DNA of 6,086 nt from Verrucomicrobiales bacterium (lineage in GTDB: Bacteria > Verrucomicrobiota > Verrucomicrobiia > Limisphaerales > UBA1096): positions 1-6,086 of the forward strand of contig JAPPPH010000105.1 in assembly GCA_028817635.1 (NCBI GenBank), written 5' to 3'. Positions 1 through 5,517 of this stretch are shown here, in pieces. Numbering within the stretch: position 1 is the stretch's first letter; each line of letters opens with the position of its first letter. A program made the translations under genes and the position numbers. The notes beneath the pieces are model-generated. The model saw nothing but the letters and a program-made list of their open reading frames with translations, was not told the DNA's origin and did no database searches.

Positions 1-5
1 CCCAA

Positions 6-21
6 GCGCTTGGCCAAGCGC
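6..21. repeat. Iterated palindrome, perfect copy (extended to 16 bp)
   Basis: The 14-base palindrome CGCTTGGCCAAGCG occupies 7-20 and gains one more complementary pair (G6/C21). It lies upstream of the receptor gene, about 55 bases before the preferred start codon. It is one of at least nine copies or close variants in this window. Confidence 0.9.
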
Positions 22-76
22 GGATTAGTTCTTGAGTTTTGGGCCCCTTATGTGCCCAATCCCCGCCGCTATTTTT

Positions 77-2257
77 ATGAGGAAACAAACCCCTAAGCTG
101 AACAGAAACTGGCAGAAGCCGGTTCTGTTGACCACAGCAGCCACGTTGAGTGCGATTGGCCAGGCCGGCCTGGCGCAGGAGGAAGCCTCGGGCGAACTGC
201 CGCCGGTCATGGTGATTTCGCAGGCTCCCGAGACCGAAACACAATCGGTAACGTTGCTGAGTGGTGAAACGATCACGCTGGGTGGGATCTCGGAAGTGCG
301 TGACATTCAGACGGCCCTGCCGAACTTCACGGTATTCGACGCGAACAACACCCGCATGCCCAAGTTCAGCGTACGCGGCCTGCGCGAGAACAGCTTCGGT
401 GCCGGGCAGTCGGCGATCGGCATGTACGTCGACGGCGTGCCGTACTCCGACATGATGTCCCGCGGCCTGTCGCTTTACGATGTCGATCACATCGAGTTTT
501 TACGCGGCCCACAGGGAACGCGGTTTGGTGCCGGCGCAGCCCCGGGCGGCGTAGTCAGCATCAAGACACGTCAGCCGGGTGCGGAGTGGGGCGGCAACGC
601 CGGGCTCAGCTTTGGCGACCACGATTCGCAGGAATACCGGCTTAACGCCAGCGGCCCGATCTCGGACACGCTCGGGGTCAGCATCAGCGGTCTGTACAAC
701 GACCGGGATGGCTTCATCAAAAATGTGCCAACCGGCTCGGAGATCGACAGTCGCGAGACCACGGCCGGTCGACTGCAGTTTGTCCTCAAGCCAAGCGACC
801 CGTGGACGCTTCGTTTGTCCGGATCGACCGAGCGTTACGACGACGGTTTCATGCCAACTTACAATCCGTTGAGCGATGGCGGCCCGCACAAGGTCAATCG
901 CGACTTCCCCGGCTACGTGGACACCGACGTGGACACGATCGCTCTGACGGCAGAGTTCGATGGCAGCCAGTACGATTTTAGCTCGGTGACCGCTTACCGC
1001 AGTTGGGAGCAGGATTTGCAGCAGGACTTTGACTTCACCGCGATCCCGGTGGTCATGCCGCAGCTCGGTTTCTTCCCGGTGATCGGTGTGAGCCAGCCGG
1101 ACGTGGAGCAGTTCTCGCAGGAACTCAAGCTAAGCTCAGAGGAGAGCGAGACCTTCAACTGGTCGGCCGGCGCGTACTATTCTGACCGCGATACGGATAA
1201 CGTGTCCGGCTCGCTTTACCCGCAGGGCATGCTGCATCCGCTTTACGGCCAGTTGCCGGGACCGATCCCGAACTATACCACCGCGTCGATGAACGACGAG
1301 GACAAGGCGCTTTTCTGGGAGGGCGACCTGCTGGCTTCGCAGGCCGGTATAACGATCACTGCCGGTTTACGCTATCAGGACAGCGACCGCTCAATTAATC
1401 GCAGCAGCAGCACAGCCAGCGTGAACGACAGCGATGACTGGGACGCTTGGCTGCCAAAACTGGGCGTCTCCTTTGCACTCAACGAGCGCGACACGGTGTT
1501 TGCCAGCGCAGCCAAAGGCTTCCAGTCAGGTGGATTCAACTATTACGGTGGTACTCCGGAGTCGGCACAGTACGACGCGGCTGAGTCGTGGAACTACGAG
1601 ATTGGCTGGTCCGCCTCGTGGAACGGTGGCCGTCTCCACACCCGTGCAGCGTTGTTTTACAGTGACTTCGAGGACTATCAGGTTTACCGCCTCAACCCAA
1701 TGAACCCGACCGAGGCGTACATGGTCAACGCCTCCGAGGCCAGCAGCTACGGACTCGAACTCGAGGCCGAGGCAGCCGTGAGCGATACGGTTACTCTGAG
1801 TGCCGCGCTGGGTCTGGTGAACGCCGAGTTTGACAGCTACACCGACAACGTGTTGCGCAGTGTACTTGGCCCGCATGCAGCCGGCTATGAGTTTGGCGGC
1901 AACGACATCAACTTCGTGCCGGAGTACACCGCAAACCTCGGTGCGCACATCGAGTTGCCGTGGAACCTTTACACCAACTGGGAAGTGCAGGGCATCGGCG
2001 AATACTGGCTCGACGAGGCCAACACCGCCGAGCAGGACGCTTACGCGCTCGTAAACGCCCGCCTCGGCTACAAACGCGACAACTGGGAACTGTTCGTCTA
2101 CGCACGAAACCTCACCGACGAGGATTACTCCAACAACGCGTTGGACCTGCGCTACACGGATTACTCCAACCCGGCCGCCCCGCGCCCGGCTGGCATGATC
2201 TTGCACATCCCGGGCTGGGAACGCACAATCGGGGCCGGCCTCAGCGCCAGTTTCTAA
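77..2257 (+). CDS. TonB-dependent outer-membrane receptor
   Basis: This is a complete TonB-dependent receptor of 726 residues: a 22-strand-type outer-membrane barrel with an N-terminal plug that imports a scarce ligand (iron-siderophore, cobalamin, glycan or similar) using TonB-ExbBD energy. Residues 1-33 form a signal peptide, with basic residues up to K14, a hydrophobic stretch PVLLTTAATLSAIGQAGLA, and cleavage probably after GLA33. A possible TonB box (VMVISQ, 44-49) precedes the plug at about 54-165. The plug shows FSVRGL (97-102), YVDGVP (117-122) and VDHIEFLRGPQGTRFGAG (136-153), all classic plug signatures. The barrel fills the rest and ends in GAGLSASF with the terminal Phe typical of outer-membrane barrels. 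ATG 77 is chosen because it puts the signal peptide at the very N-terminus; ATG 50 and TTG 32 are in frame, and no start has a convincing ribosome-binding site. The ligand is not identifiable. It is not obviously of the SusC type, since no carboxypeptidase-like N-terminal extension is present. Confidence 0.95.
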   Translation: MRKQTPKLNRNWQKPVLLTTAATLSAIGQAGLAQEEASGELPPVMVISQAPETETQSVTLLSGETITLGGISEVRDIQTALPNFTVFDANNTRMPKFSVRGLRENSFGAGQSAIGMYVDGVPYSDMMSRGLSLYDVDHIEFLRGPQGTRFGAGAAPGGVVSIKTRQPGAEWGGNAGLSFGDHDSQEYRLNASGPISDTLGVSISGLYNDRDGFIKNVPTGSEIDSRETTAGRLQFVLKPSDPWTLRLSGSTERYDDGFMPTYNPLSDGGPHKVNRDFPGYVDTDVDTIALTAEFDGSQYDFSSVTAYRSWEQDLQQDFDFTAIPVVMPQLGFFPVIGVSQPDVEQFSQELKLSSEESETFNWSAGAYYSDRDTDNVSGSLYPQGMLHPLYGQLPGPIPNYTTASMNDEDKALFWEGDLLASQAGITITAGLRYQDSDRSINRSSSTASVNDSDDWDAWLPKLGVSFALNERDTVFASAAKGFQSGGFNYYGGTPESAQYDAAESWNYEIGWSASWNGGRLHTRAALFYSDFEDYQVYRLNPMNPTEAYMVNASEASSYGLELEAEAAVSDTVTLSAALGLVNAEFDSYTDNVLRSVLGPHAAGYEFGGNDINFVPEYTANLGAHIELPWNLYTNWEVQGIGEYWLDEANTAEQDAYALVNARLGYKRDNWELFVYARNLTDEDYSNNALDLRYTDYSNPAAPRPAGMILHIPGWERTIGAGLSASF

Positions 2258-2280
2258 CCGGGTCAACTAACTTTCATCAG

Positions 2281-2305
2281 CCGGGCCAAGCGCCCGGTTT
2301 TTTTT
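2281..2305 (+). terminator. Intrinsic terminator after the receptor gene
   Basis: A 6-bp GC stem, CCGGGC (2281-2286) with GCCCGG (2292-2297), closes a CAAGC loop and is followed at once by eight T residues (2298-2305). It starts 23 bases after the receptor stop codon. It should end receptor transcription and separate it from the sialidase gene. The right arm plus loop contains GGCCAAGCGC (2284-2293), which equals the right part of the iterated palindrome. Confidence 0.88.
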
Positions 2306-2307
2306 GT

Positions 2308-2321
2308 CGCTCGGCCAAGCG
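2308..2321. repeat. Iterated palindrome, 13/14 copy
   Basis: CGCTCGGCCAAGCG differs from the perfect palindrome by T to C at base 5. It lies between the receptor terminator and the sialidase start, where it could affect sialidase expression; this is not shown. Confidence 0.75.
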
Positions 2322-2352
2322 CGGGCGGATGTAGCTTTTGCTTGTTTCCGGT

Positions 2353-2359
2353 AGGGAGG
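2353..2359 (+). promoter_or_regulatory. Strong Shine-Dalgarno-like AGGGAGG, oddly placed
   Basis: AGGGAGG lies 22 bases before the sialidase ATG (2382), too far for normal use. It lies 3 bases before an out-of-frame ATG (2363) that opens a 47-codon frame ending at 2506, overlapping the sialidase start. It may be chance, or the short frame may couple to or compete with sialidase translation. No closer in-frame ATG exists: an in-frame TAG sits at 2352-2354, leaving only a CTG at 2370. Confidence 0.35.
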
Positions 2360-2381
2360 CGAATGCAAACTGCCCGCGTTC

Positions 2382-3494
2382 ATGAAACACAATTTTCTTT
2401 TAGGCATCCTCGCGTTGGTCTTGGCTGCGTCGCTTGGCCAAGCGGCCAAACCGGAGATTCAACACGTGATGATCGAGCCGGCGACCGAGGACACGCCGCG
2501 CAGTGACACCGCCGCCATCGCCCCACTGGCCGACGGCCGCCTGATGGTCGTCTACAACAAGTTCCACAAAACCAAGGAAGCCGGCCGCGATCATGGCCTG
2601 TGCACGATTTGGTCGAAGCTAAGTGCCGACAACGGTCGCACTTGGGATACCCCCCGAATGCTGGTGGACTCCGCCGAGGGCGACATGAACGTGCAGGCCC
2701 CGGCCATCATGCGTACCCGCGCCGGCGAGTTGTACGTGATCGCTCTCCGCGCACACAAAGGTGGCTCCAGCAGCACCATGTGCGTATTCGTGTCCAAGGA
2801 TGAAGGGAAAACATTTACGGAACTGCCCCCGATCTGGAAACGATCCAAAGGCCAACTGCTTCAGGGCGGCACGAGCTGCATCATGGAACTGAGCGATGGA
2901 CGATTTCTGCTGCCGTTTCATGGCGGCACAGGTAATCAGTGGAGCCAAAAGAATTCCGCCGGCTGTTACTTCAGCGATGACAAGGGCCAGACTTGGAAGC
3001 GCTCCTCGCTCATCGACCTGCCCAAGCGCGGCGCCATGGAGGCCTCCGTGGTGGAGTTGAACGATGGTTCGCTGATGATGACGCTGCGGACGCAACTTGG
3101 TGGCCCGCATATCGCCCGGTCCAAGGATCGAGGGCAGACTTGGAGCAAGGCCCTTTTCAGCGGGCTCGAAGGAGGTGAATCCGGCACCTGCCTGCGGCGG
3201 TTGCCGGGCAGTGATCGCGTGGTTTTGTTTTGGAATAACAGCAAATTTCAGCCCGGGCACCATCACTTCGGTGAACGGACCCCATTGAGTGCTGCGGTGT
3301 CCGATGACAACGGCAAGACGTGGCGAAAGCTGGGCAACATCGCCGAAAACCCCAAGGCCGAGTACACCAACCTCGACTGTTTCTTCACCAAAAACGGGGA
3401 CGCGGTGCTGACCTACCTGTACGCGGAGCCGGCGTGGAATCGCAAAGCCATCGACCTCAAGGCAGCCCTCATCCCGAAGGCCTGGTTTAAGTAA
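2382..3494 (+). CDS. Secreted sialidase-family (BNR/Asp-box) protein
   Basis: This 370-residue protein has a signal peptide at about 1-22 (hydrophobic FLLGILALVLAASLG) and a six-bladed sialidase-type propeller. Five Asp boxes are visible: SADNGRTW (81-88), SKDEGKTF (138-145), SDDKGQTW (198-205), SKDRGQTW (247-254) and SDDNGKTW (307-314). A by-eye comparison with classical exo-alpha-sialidases suggests an active-site set: R40, R236 (in TLRT) and R299 (in GERT) as the arginine triad, D70 as acid/base, and E220 (in MEASVVEL) paired with nucleophile Y328 (in EYTNLD). The R40 region lacks a clean RIP motif, so sialic acid specificity is uncertain; many PVC-group relatives act on unknown glycans. 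Export to the periplasm or outside is expected. A perfect palindrome copy encodes S17-A21 at the end of the signal peptide. The gene follows the receptor on the same strand but is separated from it by a terminator, so joint function is only possible, not shown. ATG 2382 is the only reasonable start. Confidence 0.88.
   Translation: MKHNFLLGILALVLAASLGQAAKPEIQHVMIEPATEDTPRSDTAAIAPLADGRLMVVYNKFHKTKEAGRDHGLCTIWSKLSADNGRTWDTPRMLVDSAEGDMNVQAPAIMRTRAGELYVIALRAHKGGSSSTMCVFVSKDEGKTFTELPPIWKRSKGQLLQGGTSCIMELSDGRFLLPFHGGTGNQWSQKNSAGCYFSDDKGQTWKRSSLIDLPKRGAMEASVVELNDGSLMMTLRTQLGGPHIARSKDRGQTWSKALFSGLEGGESGTCLRRLPGSDRVVLFWNNSKFQPGHHHFGERTPLSAAVSDDNGKTWRKLGNIAENPKAEYTNLDCFFTKNGDAVLTYLYAEPAWNRKAIDLKAALIPKAWFK
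2431..2444. repeat. Iterated palindrome, perfect copy inside sialidase signal peptide
   Basis: CGCTTGGCCAAGCG lies in codons 17-21 of the sialidase gene and is read as (S)LGQA at the end of the signal peptide. The surrounding 16-mer, with T before and G after, is identical to that of the copies at 4480 and 4622. Confidence 0.9.
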
Positions 3495-3534
3495 AAAAAT
3501 CCTCACGCGAAGCCGCGAAGGTTGCAAAGAGGTA
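3495..3534. repeat. Short degenerate tandem repeat after the sialidase gene
   Basis: Just after the sialidase stop, CGCGAAG (3506-3512), CGCGAAG (3514-3520) and TTGCAAAG (3522-3529) follow one another with a period of 8 bases. There is an A-run at 3493-3499. No coding potential is apparent. This looks like the left edge of a block of intergenic repeats. Confidence 0.45.
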
Positions 3535-3557
3535 GGGACGGCTGTCCCAGCCGTCCC
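3535..3557. repeat. 10-bp perfect hairpin between convergent genes
   Basis: GGGACGGCTG (3535-3544) pairs perfectly with CAGCCGTCCC (3548-3557) around a 3-base TCC loop. Six A residues follow at 3559-3564. Neither strand has a T-run directly downstream, so it is not a canonical intrinsic terminator. It may still stop or protect the 3' ends of the two converging transcripts. It resembles REP-type intergenic hairpins. Confidence 0.8.
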
Positions 3558-3594
3558 CAAAAAACCAAGCGCAAAAAAAGTCGCGCAAGCGTCA

Positions 3595-3692
3595 TGGAGT
3601 GCGGCGCTCCGCGCCGCTTTGGCGAAGCCGAATGGGATGGGCTTTGATCCCCAAAAAGCGGTGTCGCCGCTTCGCTCTGCCACCGCACTCCA
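3595..3692. repeat. 98-bp inverted-repeat element with four internal hairpins
   Basis: The element is bounded by perfect 10-bp inverted ends, TGGAGTGCGG (3595-3604) and CCGCACTCCA (3683-3692). Inside are four consecutive hairpins: GCGGCGC/GCGCCGC (3601-3617), TTTGGC/GCCGAA with one wobble pair (3618-3632), GGGAT/ATCCC (3634-3651) and AAGCGG/CCGCTT (3656-3672). No useful reading frame fits. It may be a non-autonomous miniature mobile element, a REPIN-like repeat or a structured RNA. I recall similar GGAGTGCGG-bounded repeats from Verrucomicrobiota, but have not searched. It lies between the two converging genes. Confidence 0.75.
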
Positions 3693-3696
3693 AGGA

Positions 3697-3712
3697 GCGC
3701 TTGGCCAAGCGC
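3697..3712. repeat. Iterated palindrome, perfect copy (16 bp)
   Basis: GCGCTTGGCCAAGCGC is a perfect 16-base palindrome, the same extended form as the copy at 6-21. It begins 4 bases beyond the right end of the 98-bp element and 15 bases downstream of the murQ stop codon. Confidence 0.9.
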
Positions 3713-3726
3713 GTATTGAGTTTACT

Positions 3727-5514
3727 TCACCGCTTGGCCAGGCGGGCGATGGCTTTTTTGACGACCCAGTTGGATTTTTCCAACGCCTCGCGTGCCTGCG
3801 GTTCGTCGGTGCCGGTGAGTTGACGGACGATGCGCACGGCGCGGTCGCGCAGCTTGGTGTTGCTCGGGTCGAGGTCGACCATCAGGTTGCCGACCACTTT
3901 TCCAATCTTCACCATCGCCAGCGTAGTGATGATGTTGAGGATCAACTTGGTGGCGGTGCCGCTTTTTAGGCGGGTGGAGCCAGTCAACAGTTCCGGGCCG
4001 ATCCGCGGGTTGATGACGACGTGCGGTTTGTTGTTTCGGGGGATTTTCAGGGTAGGGTTGAAGCAGAGTAGTGCGGTTTTTGCGCCGCGTTTTTTTGCTT
4101 CCCGAATGCCACCCCAAACGAACGGGGTGCGTCCGCTGGCGGCAATGCCGATGAAGACGTCGTGCTTGCCGACACCGCGATAACGCACGGCCTCGGCACC
4201 GGCCTCGGCGTTGTCTTCCGCACCCTCCACCGCTTGGCATAGGGCGGGGAAGCCGCCGGCAATGATGCCCTGCACCTGTTCAGGGTCGGCCCGAAAGGTG
4301 GGTGGGCATTCGCTGGCATCGAGCACGCCGAGGCGGCCGCTCGTGCCGGCGCCGCTGTAAAAAAGTCGCCCCCCACTTTTGAAGGCATCGACCACCCAGC
4401 GCACGATGCGGAGCAACTTGGTTTTCTCCGATTTGATGGCTGCGGGGATTTGACTGTCTTCGTCGAGGAACAGGTCGATCGCTTGGCCAAGCGGGAGTCG
4501 GTCGAGGTTCATCGAGCGCGGATGACGTTGTTCGGTGGGCGCTTGGCCAAGTTGCGCCAAGTCCGGGACCGGGATTGTTTGGGCTTGGCCAAGCGGAGTT
4601 GTGACCTTGTCCGATGACGGTCGCTTGGCCAAGCGGCGTGCCAACTCGAGCGCGCCTGTGGCACTTTCGTTCTTCAATGGAACCACTTGCGAACCGGGTC
4701 GGCGGGCGCGGATGGCCTTGGCAACTCTGGCGGCAAACTTGGGCTGCCTGAGTAGCACGCTGCCGGCGAGAAGAAACCGTATTGGATCGTTTTTTTCGCA
4801 TAGGTTATTGGCACAGGCGCGGGCGTCCTTGGCCAGTGTGTTGACGGCTCCGTCGAGTATATCGGCCGCGATTTTGTCGCGCTTGGCTTGGGCGGCGAAC
4901 ACCTCTTTGGCCAAGTCAGCGATCTCGGGTTTGGACGCCCTGGCAACCCAGTCGATTAGTTGATCGGGCTCATTGAGTTGGAGTCGGCGCAGGATGCGTT
5001 GGCCAAGCGCAGACCATTTGCCGTCGCGGTCGAGGTAGAAGACGCAGGCCTTTAGGGCGCGCAGGCCGATCTCGTAGCCGCTGCCTTTGTCGCCAAGGAT
5101 GTGGCCCCAGCCACCGAGCTTGGACGTCGTACCGTCAGGCGTCTGGCCAAAACAGCAGGAACCGGTACCGCTGAGGACGAGGACGCGCGCGATTTGTTTG
5201 CGCCGGGTGTCTGCCGCAAGAGCGGTTTCGAGGTCGTTGGTGGCGTGGATCGCCGTGGCTGTTTTCCAAACTCCGGCTGTGATTTTGTGCAGTCGTTTTT
5301 TGTCGGAAGCGGCCCGTGCCCCGGCCATGCCGATGGCAACGCAATCGGGGGAGTCAAACGCCTTCGCGATCTTGCGGAGGTGGGCGGCGAGTTGGCGGTC
5401 ATTGAGTAACCGGAGGTTGGCCGGGCCAAACTCCGCGCGCAGCACTTCGTCCGCCTGCTCGAGAAGGGCCACGGTTCGCGTGGCGCCACATTCGATGCCC
5501 AACAGGTTGGCCAC
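3727..5514 (-). CDS. murQ: Fusion of N-acetylglucosamine/N-acetylmuramate kinase and MurQ etherase
   Basis: This 595-residue cytoplasmic protein combines two enzymes. Residues 1-295 are an NAGK-type sugar kinase of the BadF/BadG superfamily: GIECGATRT phosphate motif (6-14), TND with probable catalytic D94, LSGTGSC (114-120), GGWGHILGDKGSG (134-146) and LLAGSVLLRQ (248-257). The E at position 8 matches human NAGK rather than the usual Asp. Residues 337-595 are MurQ, a SIS-domain etherase: YSGAGTSGRLGVLDASECPP (386-405), VEGAED (429-434), GIAASGRTP (456-464) and GNLMVDL (542-548). E402 and E433 match E. coli MurQ catalytic Glu83 and Glu114. Together the domains should phosphorylate MurNAc (and/or GlcNAc) and cleave MurNAc-6-P to GlcNAc-6-P and D-lactate, as in peptidoglycan recycling. 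The linker (about 296-336) is largely built from iterated palindrome copies. The C-terminus is about 20 residues shorter than in E. coli MurQ and ends in RLAKR from another copy. The start is GTG at 5514, three bases after the upstream stop, suggesting translational coupling; no good Shine-Dalgarno is seen. Confidence 0.93.
   Translation of the reverse strand: MANLLGIECGATRTVALLEQADEVLRAEFGPANLRLLNDRQLAAHLRKIAKAFDSPDCVAIGMAGARAASDKKRLHKITAGVWKTATAIHATNDLETALAADTRRKQIARVLVLSGTGSCCFGQTPDGTTSKLGGWGHILGDKGSGYEIGLRALKACVFYLDRDGKWSALGQRILRRLQLNEPDQLIDWVARASKPEIADLAKEVFAAQAKRDKIAADILDGAVNTLAKDARACANNLCEKNDPIRFLLAGSVLLRQPKFAARVAKAIRARRPGSQVVPLKNESATGALELARRLAKRPSSDKVTTPLGQAQTIPVPDLAQLGQAPTEQRHPRSMNLDRLPLGQAIDLFLDEDSQIPAAIKSEKTKLLRIVRWVVDAFKSGGRLFYSGAGTSGRLGVLDASECPPTFRADPEQVQGIIAGGFPALCQAVEGAEDNAEAGAEAVRYRGVGKHDVFIGIAASGRTPFVWGGIREAKKRGAKTALLCFNPTLKIPRNNKPHVVINPRIGPELLTGSTRLKSGTATKLILNIITTLAMVKIGKVVGNLMVDLDPSNTKLRDRAVRIVRQLTGTDEPQAREALEKSNWVVKKAIARLAKR
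3731..3744. repeat. Iterated palindrome variant (13/14) encoding the MurQ C-terminus
   Basis: CGCTTGGCCAGGCG differs by A to G at base 11. On the minus strand it encodes the final ARLAK of the kinase-MurQ fusion, immediately before the last codon and the TGA stop (3729-3727). Confidence 0.75.
4480..4493. repeat. Iterated palindrome, perfect copy at the start of the MurQ domain
   Basis: Read on the minus strand as LGQA (residues 342-345). It falls where E. coli MurQ has the conserved STLEM stretch, and the spacing from the LDR motif to the DED motif is unchanged. Confidence 0.9.
4540..4553. repeat. Iterated palindrome variant (12/14) in the kinase-MurQ linker
   Basis: CGCTTGGCCAAGTT matches the consensus except for its last two bases. 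It encodes LGQA at residues 322-325 of the linker on the minus strand. Confidence 0.65.
4582..4595. repeat. Iterated palindrome variant (13/14) in the kinase-MurQ linker
   Basis: GGCTTGGCCAAGCG has a single change at base 1. It encodes LGQA at residues 308-311 of the linker. Confidence 0.75.
4622..4635. repeat. Iterated palindrome, perfect copy at the end of the kinase domain
   Basis: This copy is read in a different frame from its neighbours, as RLAKR (residues 294-298), at the junction of kinase and linker. It shares the 16-mer TCGCTTGGCCAAGCGG with the copies at 2431 and 4480. Confidence 0.9.
4999..5010. repeat. Degenerate palindrome copy inside the kinase domain
   Basis: TTGGCCAAGCGC matches the right three quarters of the extended element. 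The left side reads GCG instead of GCGC, so a single-base deletion would derive it from a full copy. It encodes LGQ (170-172) of the kinase. It could be a chance match. Confidence 0.4.
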
Positions 5515-5517
5515 GGC

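Noticed and set aside
1526..2266. Long minus-strand open frame (246 codons) opposite the receptor gene
   Set aside because: It lies entirely antisense to a well-supported receptor gene, has no recognisable domain, and long antisense frames are common in GC-rich DNA.
2306..2340. Sigma-70-like promoter before the sialidase gene
   Set aside because: TTGTCG could serve as a -35 box, but no convincing -10 box lies at proper spacing, so no promoter is called.
2619..3683. Long minus-strand open frame (354 codons) opposite the sialidase gene and into the intergenic repeats
   Set aside because: It is antisense to five Asp boxes and runs through the 98-bp repeat element; no domain is recognisable.
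4231..4244. Possible palindrome copy CGCTTGGCATAGGG in MurQ
   Set aside because: Only the left half matches, and it encodes LCQAVEG, which is ordinary conserved MurQ sequence.
4480..4635. CRISPR-like array because of regularly spaced palindromes
   Set aside because: Spacings are uneven (60, 42, 40), the repeat is only 14 bases, the spacers are coding sequence, and no cas gene is present.
4047..4801. Overlapping minus-strand frames (147 and 173 codons) within the kinase-MurQ gene
   Set aside because: They are alternative frames of a gene whose main frame matches NAGK and MurQ motifs throughout; the palindrome lengthens such frames because it has no stop in any frame.
4904..4917. TTGGCCAAG core in the kinase domain
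   Set aside because: Only about nine bases match, with the flanks unlike the element; it is plausible by chance or as an ordinary coding match.
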